64,000 nt of DNA from Streptomyces scabiei 87.22 (GTDB lineage: Bacteria > Actinomycetota > Actinomycetes > Streptomycetales > Streptomycetaceae). The number at the start of each line of letters is the position of its first letter. Positions within the stretch are counted from its first letter, which is position 1. The notes under the pieces are model-generated. The model saw only the letters and a program-made list of their open reading frames with translations. It was not told the origin of the DNA and did not search any database. The DNA lies in assembly GCF_000091305.1 (NCBI RefSeq), contig NC_013929.1:9548001-9612000 (forward strand), read 5' to 3'. Shown here in pieces: positions 11,801 through 20,909 of this stretch. The position numbers and the translations under genes are program-made.

Positions 11801-14800
11801 GTCGTCGAGGCCGTCGTGGGTGTCAGAGGCGTCGTGGGTGTCGGGAGTGTCGGGGGTGTCGAGCAGCAGTACCGAAGGCAGGGCCTGCCCGGGCAGGCGA
11901 TCGGCCGTGGCCGACAGGGTCACCACGGTCGTGGCGCCCGAGTCGGTGAGCATGTGGGTGACCCGGTCCGCCGGATAGTCCAGGTCCACCGGCAGATAGG
12001 CGGCCCCCGACTTCAGGACACCCAGCAGCGCCACCATCAGCTCCGCCGAACGCGGCACGGCGACCGCCACGAAGGTGCCCGGCCGGGCACCCCGGCGGCG
12101 CAGCCGTATCGCCAACTCCTCGGCGCGTGCGTCCAGTTCGGCGTAGCTCAGCCGCTCGCCCCCGAACACCACGGCGGGCGCGTCGGGCGTCCGGGCGACC
12201 TGCGCCGCGAACCCCTCCGCCAGGGTGGTCCCCGGCAGGGCCTGCTCCTCGCCCGCGGGATGGGCGCGCAGGGCCTCGTCGGGGGAGAGCAGGTCGACGG
12301 AGGCTGCCGCACGGTCCGGTGACTCGGCGACGGCCTCCAGGACCCGGGCCAGCCGGCCGCCCAGCATGCGCGCGGTGTCGCCGTCGAGGCGTTCCGCGTG
12401 GTGCTTGAGCCGCAGGTCGAGCCGCCGGCCGGGCTTCACGACGAGGGCGAGGGGGTAGTGCACGGCGTCGTGGAAGGCGTCACCGGTGATGCGCACGGTG
12501 CCCGAGGCGTCCCGCAGGCCGTTCTCGGCCGGGTAGTTCTCGAACACCACGAGGGTGTCGAAGAGTTCGCCGGAGCCCGCGTGCCCGGAGAGCCGCTGGA
12601 TCTCGGCGAGACCGAGGTGCTGGTGGTCCAGCAGCCGCGCCTGCTCCTCCTGGAGCCGGACCAGCAGCGTTCCCAGAGACTCTCGCGGGGTCCAACGGAA
12701 CCGTGTCGGCAGGGTGTTGATGAACAGGCCCACCATGGAGGCGATGCCCTCGACCTCGCCGTCGCGCCCGGAGACCGTGGTGCCGAACACGAGGTCGTCC
12801 CGGCCGGTCAGCCTGCCGAGCAGCAGCCCCCAGGCGCCCTGGACGATCGTCCCGAGGGTGATCCCGTACGCGCGGGCCCGCTCGGCGAGCCGCGCGGTGG
12901 TGCGCTCGGACAGCTCCACCCGGACGTGTTCCGGGCGCACGGGCGCCGTGTCGGCCGGATCGCCGACCAGGCGGGTCGGCTCGTCCAGCCCGGCGAGCGC
13001 GTCGGCCCAGGCGGCGCGGGCCGCGTCCCCGTCCTGCTCGGCCAGGCGGCGCAGGAAGCCGCGATAGGGGGCGACGGCGGGGAGCGTGGGCGCGTCGGTG
13101 CCGTAGAACGCCATCAGTTCGCGGTGCAGCACCGGCAGGGACCAGCCGTCCGCCACGATGTGATGGAACGTCAGCACGAGGCGGCTGCGCTCCTCGCCGA
13201 GACGGATCAGGGCGCAGCGCAGCAGGGGCGGCGCGGCCAGGTCGAAGCCCCGGGCGCGCTCGTCGGCGGCCACCGCGTCGCCGAGCGACTCCCGGATCCC
13301 GCCGTCCTGCGCGGACAGGTCGACCTCCCGCCAGGGCAGTTCGGCGTTCCGCGTGATGATCTGCACCGGGGTGCCGTCCGGGCGCTGCCGGAACGCGGCC
13401 CGCAGCGGGGAGTGCCGGTCCAGGAGCTGTTGCGCGGCCCGGCGCAGCAGGGAGGCGTCCACGGGTCCGGCGAGGTCCAGCACCTGCTGGACGACATAGG
13501 TGTCCCCGTCGCCCCCGGTGAGGGCGTGGAAGAAGAAGCCCTGCTGGAGCGGGGTGAGCGGCAGCAGTTCATCCACCGGCAGCGGGTGCGCGCCCTGGAG
13601 CTCCGCGAGTTCGGCCTCGTCGGCCTCCACCAGCGGCTCGTCTGCGGTGCGCGCGGCGACCCGCTCGACCGCGGCCTGCGCCAGCGCCTCGACGGTACGG
13701 TGCCGGAACACCTCTCTGGTGGTCAGTCCGAGGCCCGACTCCCGGGCGCGGATGAGGAGGTGGATGGCGCTGATGCTGTCGCCGCCGAGCGCGAGGAAGT
13801 CGTCCTCGGCCGTCACGGAGTCCAGCCCCAGCACCTCGGCGTACAGCGAGCAGAGCAGCTTCTCGCGGGGGGTGCGCGGGGCCCGGCCGGAGCTCATGCC
13901 CGCGTAGTCCGGGGCGGGCAGGGCGCGCGCGTCGATCTTGCCACTGGGCGTGACCGGCAGGGCGTGCAGCGGGACGAAGGCCGAGGGGACCATGTAGTCG
14001 GGCAGCCACTCGGCCGCGTGTCCGCGCAGGGTCCGCATCAGCGCGGTCACGTCCCGGAAGGGCGCCGGCCGGTTGGCGTGCGGAGCGGTGCCGGTCGTCC
14101 GGTACAGGGCCCCGAAGGGCCCGTCGAGGACGAACACGGCGTCGAGCGCGCCGTCGTCGGCGTTCCCGTTCCAGGTGAGTGCGGCCCGGTAGCCGTGCTC
14201 GGCCGCCAGCGCGTACAGGTCCTCGGGGTCGGCGCCGGACGCCGCCTCCCGGCTGCTGCCCTCCAGCCGCCGCAGGTCCGCCAGGTCGTCCGCGAGGCGT
14301 GCGTTGGGCACACCGGTGACGCGAAGCCCGTCCGTCCGGTCGGTCAGCAGCCCGGCCAGTCCGGCGAGCCCGCCGGCAGCCGCCCAGTCCAGCTCCGGCA
14401 GGTCCCGGGCTGCCGTCGGGGCCCCCGAGCGCAGGACGACGTCGTACCGGTAGCGGCTCAGCTCGTTGTGGTGCGCGGCCCGCTTGACGCGGATGTCCGC
14501 GTCGAAGCCGTCGAGGGCGGCGAAGAAGTCCGGGTCGAGCAGGAGTTCGCCCTCCCAGCGCACCGACTGCTCGACGGCCGTCCGCAGCGCGCTCTTGTCC
14601 GTCTCGTCGCCGCCGGTCGCCCGACGGGTCTCCACGGCGGCGCGCAGCGTGCGCAGCAGCCGCAGATTCCGGACGTCACCGACGAAGATACGGCCGCCGG
14701 GGGCCAGCAGCCCCGCCACCTGACGCAGCACGTCGGCGAGGTACTCCCCGCTGGGGAAGTACTGGGCGACGGAGTTGATGACGACCGTGTCGAAGTACCC

Positions 14801-17327
14801 CTCGGGCAGGCCCTCGGTGTCGTGGGCCGGCCGGGTCCGCAGTTCGACCTTCGCTGCCAGTTCCGGATCGCTGTCGACCTGGGCGCGCAGCGCCGCGACG
14901 GCAGCCGCGGAGAGGTCGGTACCCCAGTACGCCTCGGACTCGGGCGCGATCCGGGACAGGATCAGCCCGCTGCCGACCCCGATCTCCAGCACCTTCTGTC
15001 CGGTGCCGAGTTCGCGGATGCGCTCGACGGTCGCGGTCCGCCACTCGCGCATCTCCTCGACGGGGATCGGTGTGCCGTCGTACATGCTGTTCCAGCCCGC
15101 GAAGTTCTCACGGAAACCGGAGCCGTCGACCGTGCCTGCCCTGTCGGAGTCGCCGGAGTCGCCGGAGCCGTCGGTGTCTCGGCCGCCCGAGTCCTCGGAA
15201 CCGGCCGCCCCGTAGAGGAGATCGTGCAGCTCCTTCCACTCCTCGACGCGTTCGTCCGGGTCCGCGTCGCGCCCCGCGTCGAGGGCGGGGACGACATAGG
15301 CGGCGAGGCGGCGGTCGCCGGGGCGGTCCTCGCGGACGACCACGGTGACCTGGTCGACGGCCGGGTGACCGCGCAGCACCGACTCGATCTCGCCCGGCTC
15401 GATGCGGAACCCGCGGATCTTCACCTGGGCGTCGGCGCGCCCGAGGAACTCCAGCCGCCCGTCGGCCTGCCAACGCACCAGGTCACCGGTTCGGTAGAGC
15501 CGCTCCCCGGGCTCCCCGAACGGGTCCGCGACGAACCGCTCGGCGGTCAGGTCCGGCCGCCCGAGATAGCCCCGGGCCAGACCCGCACCGCCGAGATACA
15601 GCTCGCCCGTGACCCCGGCGGGGACCGGCCGCAGGTACGCGTCCAGGACGTACGCGCGGGTGCCCGGGTCGGGGACACCGATGGGGACGATCGCCCCGGC
15701 CGGGATGTCCGGATCGCACAGGCCCAGCGTGGAGTTGGTGGTGGCCTCGGTCGGGCCGTACGCGTTGAACATCATCCGCCCGCGCGCGTACCGCCCCACC
15801 AGCTCGGGGGAGACCCGCTCGGTGCCCGCCAACAGCGTCGCGGTCGGCGGCAGTCGCACGTCCTCGGGCATGGCGGCGAGCAGGGCGGGCGGCAGGATCA
15901 TGAAGGTGACGCCGTGCGCGTCGGCGTAGTCGGCGAGCGGCGCTCCGGGCACCCGCAGTTCCGCGGGTACGACGACGAGCCGGCCGCCGGACAAGAGCCC
16001 GAGGCACAGGTCCCAGAAGGCGACGTCGAAGCTCGGGGAGGCGAACTGCAGCACCCGGCTGTGCGGGCCGATGCCGAACCGCTCGCTCTGCGTGGCCACC
16101 AGCTTCGCCACACCGCCGTGCGAGAGGGCGACGCCCTTGGGGCGGCCGGTCGAGCCCGAGGTGTAGATCACGTAGGCGGAGTTCAGGACGGTGAGGGGCC
16201 CTCCGCGGTCCGCCTCGCCGGGATCGTGGTCGGGCCGCCCGGCCAACTCGGCGGCCGTGGCGGGTGCGTCCAGTTCCAGGACGGTCATGCCGTCGTCCGG
16301 GCCGGGGAGTTCCCGGGCGGTCTGCGCGGTCGTCACCATGCACACGGGCCGCGCGTCGCCCAGCATGTACGCGATGCGGTCCGCCGGGTAGTCGTGGTCG
16401 ATCGGCAGATAGGCGGCGCCCGACTTCAGGACGGCCACCTCCGCCACGAACAGCTCGGCCGAGCGCGGCAGGGCCAGGGCGACGATCCGCTCGGGGCCGG
16501 CGCCCCGCGCCAGCAGCGCGTGCGCCAGGCGGTTGGCCCGTGAGTCCAGCTCCGCGTAGGTGAGTTCCTGGTCCTCGAAGACCAGCGCCACGGCGTCCGG
16601 GCGCTGCCGGACCTGCTCGGCGAACATCGCCGGCCAGGTGTCCGCCGGCACCGTGTGCGCGGTGTCGTTCCAGTCGACGACGACCCGGCGGTACTCCTCG
16701 GGGCTCATCAGCTCCAGCCGCGCGACCGGGGTGTCGGGCCGGGCGAGCGCGTCGGCGAGGAGCGTGCGGTAGTGGCCGAGGAGCCGTTCGATCGTCGTGG
16801 CGTCGAAGACACCGGGATGGTAGGCGGCCCGGGCCGAGCCCCCGCCGACCTCCAGCAGGACGTCCACCGGGGCGGGCAGGTCACCGGCGGGCCGCGCGGC
16901 CGTGGCGAGGGCCGTGTTGAAGAACAGGCCGCCGCCGCGCGTCGGCCGGGGCCGCAGTTCCTCGATCAGGAGTCCGACCGGCACCCGGTGGGTCTGCGCC
17001 TCATCGTGGGCCTGCGTCACCCGCCGTACCAGCTCGGCGAACGAGGGTTCGTGCTCGACGGACACCCGCAGCGGGAGCCCGTCATGGCCGACCGTCAGGT
17101 CCGTGGCCCCGGTGTAGCGGTGCAGCAGGGCGACGAAGGCGGCCAGGTGCACGGCGTCGGGGGCGTCCGGTACGTCCGCCCGGGTGAGGGTGTCGCGTGC
17201 GAGCAGGGGCTGTGGCGGGTGAGGCCGGTCGGCGGGCAGTGAGATCTCGAGCGGCAGCGGTGTCAGCAGCCGCCGCCAGTAGGCCAGGACTTCCTCGGTA
17301 CCGCACACAGCAGTGAGCCTTCCCACC
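1..17327 (-). CDS. Multimodular NRPS, hydroxamate siderophore synthetase (3' end beyond window)
   Basis: Five NRPS modules are read in one uninterrupted minus-strand frame of 5,775 codons with no stop before base 1, so the C-terminus lies outside. Domain order is truncated C, A-MT-PCP, C-A-PCP, C-A-MT-PCP, C-A-PCP, C-A(partial). Adenylation cores (YVIYTSGSTG, YRTGDL, QVKIRG), PCP sites (LGGDS or LGGHS) and C motifs (HHIVADGW, RHLILWDG, HHITTDEW, HHIAGDEW) are visible. The start is GTG at 17327, the first usable start after an in-frame TAG. An iron box lies about 40 bases upstream, so the message may have little or no leader. Neighbouring hydroxyornithine genes and FecCD/ABC transport genes indicate a peptide hydroxamate siderophore made in the cytoplasm. 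It resembles coelichelin CchH but has five modules rather than three and carries N-methyltransferases. I see no epimerase or thioesterase domain inside the window. Confidence 0.93.
2900..6020 (-). other. NRPS module 4: C, A (basic residue, ornithine-like), PCP
   Basis: The C domain starts LSAAQRRLW and carries HHITTDEW (about 5590-5616), with Glu in place of the Gly after Asp. The A domain reads D-G-E-D-A-G-L-V-D. Acidic residues at positions 239 and 278 suggest an amine-bearing side chain such as ornithine or N5-hydroxyornithine; this is inference. The PCP has GGHSLLAMRL near 3010-3040. Confidence 0.7.
6030..10380 (-). other. NRPS module 3: C, A (hydroxyornithine type) interrupted by MT, PCP
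   Basis: The C domain begins with LAPLQEGLFFH and has RHLILWDG (about 9904-9927) where HHxxxDG is expected. The A domain reads D-M-E-N-L-G-L-I-N, the code known from coelichelin and exochelin synthetases for N5-(formyl-)N5-hydroxyornithine. A second methyltransferase with EIGVGSGLLL (about 7375-7405) interrupts it between A8 and A10. The PCP near 6145-6190 has the ordinary LGGHSLL motif. Confidence 0.82.
10390..13610 (-). other. NRPS module 2: C, A (Ser), PCP
   Basis: The C domain opens with LTPLQQGFFFH and has an intact HHIVADGW near 13141-13170. The A domain specificity positions read D-V-W-H-L-S-L-V-D, the classic serine code. The PCP near 10533-10565 has LLGGDSIS. No separate epimerisation domain follows. 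Confidence 0.82.
13620..17327 (-). other. NRPS module 1: truncated C, A interrupted by MT, PCP
   Basis: Residues 1-215 match only the C-terminal half of a condensation domain (starting near LAYWRRLL); the HHxxxDG half is absent, which fits an initiation module. The A domain (about residues 220-645 and 1100-1140) reads D-V-W-I-L-A-A-T-N at the specificity positions by my alignment to GrsA, a code I do not recognise. Between A8 (near 15390) and A10 (near 13940) sits a methyltransferase with the SAM loop VLEIGVGSGL at about 14960-14998. The PCP (13895-13660) carries LGGDSIS. The expected residue is N-methylated and of unknown identity. Confidence 0.8.
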
Positions 17328-17365
17328 AGGTCGGGGTCCGGTTCTGAGCCGGGTCGCCGACATAC

Positions 17366-17385
17366 TAAGGTAAGGGTTACCTAAT
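17366..17385. promoter_or_regulatory. Iron box upstream of the NRPS
   Basis: TAAGGTAAGGGTTACCTAA at 17367-17385 is a 19-bp near-palindrome that closely matches the DmdR/IdeR consensus TTAGGTTAGGCTCACCTAA. It lies about 40 bases upstream of the NRPS start and so should repress it in iron-replete cells. Confidence 0.85.
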
Positions 17386-17471
17386 TCACAGGGTCTCCTT
17401 GTGAGGGTTGCCCCGAGGGCGGGACGGCAATCCACGGAGGACCTGTAGTTCGACCCGCACTCGCCCTACAG

Positions 17472-17490
17472 TTAAGGCAAGCCTCATCAA
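17472..17490. promoter_or_regulatory. Possible second, weaker iron box for the transport operon
   Basis: TTAAGGCAAGCCTCATCAA lies 15 bases upstream of the first permease start and partly matches the iron-box consensus. With the strong box on the NRPS side it would place both divergent transcripts under iron control. The match is imperfect. Confidence 0.5.
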
Positions 17491-17504
17491 AGAAAGTTGA
17501 AGAC

Positions 17505-18545
17505 GTGGGGACCTCCTCGGTCCGGGCGGCGAAAGGCCCCCGCGCGGCACTGCTGCTGACGCTCTCGGGCGCGGCCCTGCTCACCCTGTGCACCCTGTCC
17601 ATGGCGTTCGGCGCGCTCGGCGTCCCTCTCGACCAGGTGTGGCACACCCTGCTCGGCGACGCCCCCGACGCCCGGGTCGACACCGTCATCTGGTCCGTAC
17701 GCCTGCCCCGCACCGCCCTCGGGCTCGCCACCGGCGCCGCCCTCGGTCTCTCGGGCGCCCTGATGCAGGCGCTGACCCGCAACCCGCTCGCCGACCCCGG
17801 CATCCTCGGCGTCAGCGCGGGCGCAGCCTTCGCGGTGGTCCTCTCCGTCGGCGCACTCGGCATCTCGTCGCTGTACGGCTACATCTGGTTCGCCTTCGGC
17901 GGCGCGTTCGCCGCCAGCGTCCTGGTGTACCTCCTGGGCGGTCTCGGCCGGTCCGGCTCCACCCCGGTCAAGCTCGCGCTGGCCGGGGTCGCCGTGACCT
18001 CCCTGCTGTTCTCGCTGACCAGCGCCATCGCGCTCACCGACCCCGACGCCCTGAACCGGTACCGGTTCTGGAGCGCCGGCTCGCTCGCGGACCAGGACGA
18101 GGGCGTCCTGCTGCGCGTCCTGCCGTTCCTGGCCGTCGGCGCACTCCTCGCCCTCGCCTGCGCCCCGGCCCTGAACAGCCTCGCCCTCGGCGACGACGTG
18201 GCGAAGTCGCTCGGCCTCAAGCTCGGCCTGGTCCGCGTCCAGGGGGTCGTCGCCGTCACCCTCCTCACCGGCGGAGCGGTCGCCGTCATCGGGCCCGTCG
18301 TCTTCGTCGGCCTGGTCGTCCCGCACATCGCCCGCGTCCTCGCCCAACTGGCCGGTATCGGCCCGGACCACCGCTGGCTGCTGCCCCTGTCGGCCGTACT
18401 CGCCCCCTGTCTCCTCCTGGCCGCCGACATCGCCGGCCGGCTGATCGCCCGCCCGACCGAGATCCAGGCGGGCATCCTGGTCGCCTTCCTCGGCGGCCCC
18501 TTCTTCATCGCCCTGGTACGCCGCCGACGCCTCGCGGAGCTGTGA
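17505..18545 (+). CDS. FecCD-type siderophore ABC transporter permease
   Basis: This 346-residue inner-membrane permease of the FecCD/BtuC family imports ferric siderophore together with the second permease and the ATPase downstream. The family signature region (LPRTALGLATGAALGLSGAL, then NPLADPGILGVSAGA) is clear, followed by alternating hydrophobic segments and the conserved GDDVAKSLGL loop. The start is GTG at 17505 with a weak GAAAG Shine-Dalgarno. It is the counterpart of coelichelin cchC. A possible iron box lies immediately upstream. No siderophore-binding lipoprotein gene is next to it in this window. Confidence 0.9.
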   Translation: MGTSSVRAAKGPRAALLLTLSGAALLTLCTLSMAFGALGVPLDQVWHTLLGDAPDARVDTVIWSVRLPRTALGLATGAALGLSGALMQALTRNPLADPGILGVSAGAAFAVVLSVGALGISSLYGYIWFAFGGAFAASVLVYLLGGLGRSGSTPVKLALAGVAVTSLLFSLTSAIALTDPDALNRYRFWSAGSLADQDEGVLLRVLPFLAVGALLALACAPALNSLALGDDVAKSLGLKLGLVRVQGVVAVTLLTGGAVAVIGPVVFVGLVVPHIARVLAQLAGIGPDHRWLLPLSAVLAPCLLLAADIAGRLIARPTEIQAGILVAFLGGPFFIALVRRRRLAEL

Positions 18546-18546
18546 C

Positions 18547-18831
18547 ATGACGTTTCGACGGGGGAGACGCCGACTGCGGGCGGACACCCGGCCCATGACC
18601 GCCGGGTCACGGGAATCCCGCCGGTCCACCGACTCCGACCCCTCGCTCCGCCGACCCGCGACACTCTCGCTCCGCCGGCCCGCGACACTCTCGCTCCGCC
18701 GGCCCGCGACGGCCGCACTCTCGCTTCGCCGACCTCCGATCACCGACCCCTCACCTCACCGACTCCTCGCCCCCGAAGCCCTGGTGACGACGCCCCATGC
18801 AGACCACCACCGCGCAGGGGTGAGCCGATGA
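18547..18831 (+). CDS. Small repeat-containing ORF bridging the two permease genes
   Basis: A 94-codon ORF starts one base after the stop of the first permease and ends in an ATGA overlap with the start of the second. It has no recognisable domain. Its middle is a run of LSLRRPAT-like octads (about residues 33-60) encoded by a 24-bp tandem repeat. In comparable clusters the two permease genes are usually adjacent, so this may be an expansion kept in frame for translational coupling rather than a functional protein. No Shine-Dalgarno is obvious, and reinitiation from the upstream stop is likely if it is translated. Confidence 0.4.
   Translation: MTFRRGRRRLRADTRPMTAGSRESRRSTDSDPSLRRPATLSLRRPATLSLRRPATAALSLRRPPITDPSPHRLLAPEALVTTPHADHHRAGVSR
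18640..18735. repeat. 24-bp tandem repeat between permease genes
   Basis: Two identical 24-bp copies (18662-18685 and 18686-18709) are flanked by a diverged copy at 18640-18661 and, after a 6-bp insert, another at 18716-18735. The unit length is a multiple of three, so copy-number changes preserve the bridging reading frame. Confidence 0.85.
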
Positions 18832-19937
18832 CGACCGACCTCGTGCCCGTTCCGCCCGCGAGGAGTGCCGCGAAGGCGGCTGTCCGGCTGCGCACGGCCG
18901 ACCGTCTCGCCTTCCGCCTTCACGTGCCCCCCGTCTCCGGCGTCGTACGGCCCCGGCTGCTGGCCGTGTCCCTGCTGCTCGCCGGTGCCGCGTTCCTGGC
19001 GTTCGCGGTGGAGACCTCCGTGGGGGACATCGACCTGCCGCTCGCCGATGTGCTCAAGGCCCTCGTGGGCGCGGGCGACCCCGGCACCGAACTGATCGTC
19101 CACGAACTGCGGCTGCCCCGCGCCCTGGCCGGGCTGCTCGTCGGCATCGCGTTCGGCATCTCCGGGGCCCTGCTGCAGACCGTGACGCTCAACCCGCTGG
19201 CCAGCCCCGACATGATCGGCATCACCCAGGGCGCCGGCGCGGTGGTCGTCGCGGGAATCGTCCTCGGCTGGGACGGCGGCCTCGGCACCCAGGCCCTGGG
19301 CCTGCTGGGCGCGTCGGCCGCCGGGCTGCTGGTGTACGTGCTGGCCTGGAAGCGCGGCACCACCGGCTACCGCATCGTCCTCGTCGGCATCGGCGTCGCC
19401 TGGATCTGCACCAGCATCACCGACTACCTGCTGGCCCGCGGCCAGCGCTTCCAGGCACAGGCCGCCCTCGGCTGGCTGGTCGGCAATCTCAACGGCCGCA
19501 CCTGGGACCAGATCGGCCCGCTCGCCCTCACCCTGGCCGTGCTCGTGCCCCCGGCCGTCCTGCTCGGCCGGCAGATCCGTGTCCTGCAACTCGGGGACGA
19601 CGTCGCCAAGGGCCTCGGCACCCGGGTCCACCTCGTCCGGGTGGCCGTCCTGCTCGTCTCGGTCGGGCTCGTCGCCTTCGGCACCGCGACCGCCGGACCC
19701 ATCGCCTTCGTTGCCCTCGCCGCGCCCCAGGTCGCCCAACGCCTGGCCGGCACCCCGTTCCCGCCTCCTCTAGCGGCGGGGCTCAGCGGCGCCGTGATGG
19801 TGCTCGTGTCCGACCTCGCCGCCCGGAAGCTGATCCCCGACACCGAACTCCCGGTCGGGATCGTCACCGGGGTGCTCGGCGCCCCCGTCCTGCTGTGGCT
19901 GCTCATCCGCGCCAACCGCGCCGGTTCAGGAGGCTGA
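18828..19937 (+). CDS. FecCD-type siderophore ABC transporter permease
   Basis: This 369-residue partner permease has a longer cytoplasmic N-terminus (about 45 residues) before the first membrane segment. It shows the family motifs LPRALAGLLVGIAFGISGAL and NPLASPDMIGI, and the GDDVAKGLG loop that contacts the ATPase. The ATG at 18828 is preceded by AGGGG. It overlaps the bridging ORF by ATGA and is followed four bases later by the ATPase, so the three are one operon. It corresponds to cchD. Confidence 0.9.
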   Translation: MTTDLVPVPPARSAAKAAVRLRTADRLAFRLHVPPVSGVVRPRLLAVSLLLAGAAFLAFAVETSVGDIDLPLADVLKALVGAGDPGTELIVHELRLPRALAGLLVGIAFGISGALLQTVTLNPLASPDMIGITQGAGAVVVAGIVLGWDGGLGTQALGLLGASAAGLLVYVLAWKRGTTGYRIVLVGIGVAWICTSITDYLLARGQRFQAQAALGWLVGNLNGRTWDQIGPLALTLAVLVPPAVLLGRQIRVLQLGDDVAKGLGTRVHLVRVAVLLVSVGLVAFGTATAGPIAFVALAAPQVAQRLAGTPFPPPLAAGLSGAVMVLVSDLAARKLIPDTELPVGIVTGVLGAPVLLWLLIRANRAGSGG

Positions 19938-19941
19938 AGAC

Positions 19942-20856
19942 GTGTCATCGACGTACGAACCGGACGCGGAGCGCGCCACCCGCGCGGACGCTCCCGCCGA
20001 CGGCCGTGCCGCCGGCCCCGAATTGCGCGCCGAGGGCCTGCGCCTGGCCTACGACGACCGGATCGTCGTCGACGGCCTCGACCTGATCGTCCCCACCGGC
20101 CGGGTCACCGCCATCGTCGGCGCCAACGCCTGCGGCAAGTCGACCCTGTTGCGCGCCCTCGCCCGGCTGCTCACGCCCAAGGCCGGTGCCGTGCACCTCG
20201 ACGGCCGTGCGGTGCACACCATCCCGGCCCGGACCCTCGCCCAGAAACTCGGCATCCTTCCGCAGACGCCCGTCGCCCCCGAGGGGCTGACGGTCGTCGA
20301 CCTGGTCGGACGGGGGCGTACACCGCACCAGACCTGGTGGCGGCAGTGGTCGCGCAGCGACGAGGAGGCCGTGCACGAGGCGCTGCGGGCGACCGGGACG
20401 ACCGATCTCGCGCACCGGCCCGTCGACGAACTCTCCGGCGGACAGCGCCAACGCGCCTGGATCGCCATGGCCGTCGCCCAGGGCACCCCCGTGATGCTGC
20501 TGGACGAGCCGACGACGTACCTCGACCTCGCCCACCAGATCGACGTCCTCGACCTGGTCACCGACCTCAACCGGCACGGCGGCCGCACCGTCGTCATGGT
20601 CCTGCACGACCTCAACCAGGCCTGCCGGTACGCCGACCACATCATCGCCATGAAGGGCGGGCGCATCGTGGGCGAGGGCGCCCCCGCCGACGTCATCACC
20701 GCCGAGACGGTCGAGGACGTCTTCGGACTGCGCTGCGTCGTCGGCGAGGACCCGGTCAGCCGTACCCCCCTGGTCATCCCGATGGGCCGTCATCACGAGG
20801 GAACCGGCGTGGACGCGGCGCAGGCCGCGGTGTCCGTGTCGGGCGCCACCGGCTGA
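19942..20856 (+). CDS. Siderophore ABC transporter ATP-binding protein
   Basis: This 304-residue FepC-type ATPase powers the permease pair. Walker A is GANACGKST (Cys in the loop where Gly or Ser is common), the Q-loop is in LGILPQTP, the ABC signature is LSGGQRQRAW, Walker B is VMLLDEPTTYLD and the switch His is in LHDLNQ. An AGGAGG precedes the GTG start. It is the last gene of the permease operon and converges on the formyltransferase across a hairpin. It corresponds to cchE. Confidence 0.92.
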   Translation: MSSTYEPDAERATRADAPADGRAAGPELRAEGLRLAYDDRIVVDGLDLIVPTGRVTAIVGANACGKSTLLRALARLLTPKAGAVHLDGRAVHTIPARTLAQKLGILPQTPVAPEGLTVVDLVGRGRTPHQTWWRQWSRSDEEAVHEALRATGTTDLAHRPVDELSGGQRQRAWIAMAVAQGTPVMLLDEPTTYLDLAHQIDVLDLVTDLNRHGGRTVVMVLHDLNQACRYADHIIAMKGGRIVGEGAPADVITAETVEDVFGLRCVVGEDPVSRTPLVIPMGRHHEGTGVDAAQAAVSVSGATG

Positions 20857-20887
20857 CCGGCGGCCGCCGGCGCCCGGTGGGACCGTG

Positions 20888-20909
20888 CCGTCCGTTCCGT
20901 CACGGACGG
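20888..20909. terminator. Hairpin between convergent ATPase and formyltransferase genes
   Basis: CCGTCCGT / ACGGACGG forms a perfect 8-bp stem with a 6-base loop between the convergent stop codons, suiting a bidirectional terminator. There is no U-tract, as is common in streptomycetes. Confidence 0.55.

Noticed and set aside
737..12322. A plus-strand open frame of 3,861 codons
   Set aside because: It is antisense to the NRPS. Its translation is Arg/Gly/Val/Gln-rich with no domain, the expected artefact of very GC-rich coding DNA on the other strand.
12398..16543. A second long plus-strand open frame
   Set aside because: Same reason: it lies opposite clear A, MT, PCP and C domains of the NRPS.
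18756..19739. Minus-strand frame opposite the second permease
   Set aside because: Asp/Gly/Gln-rich translation without domains; the permease on the other strand has motifs and membrane segments.
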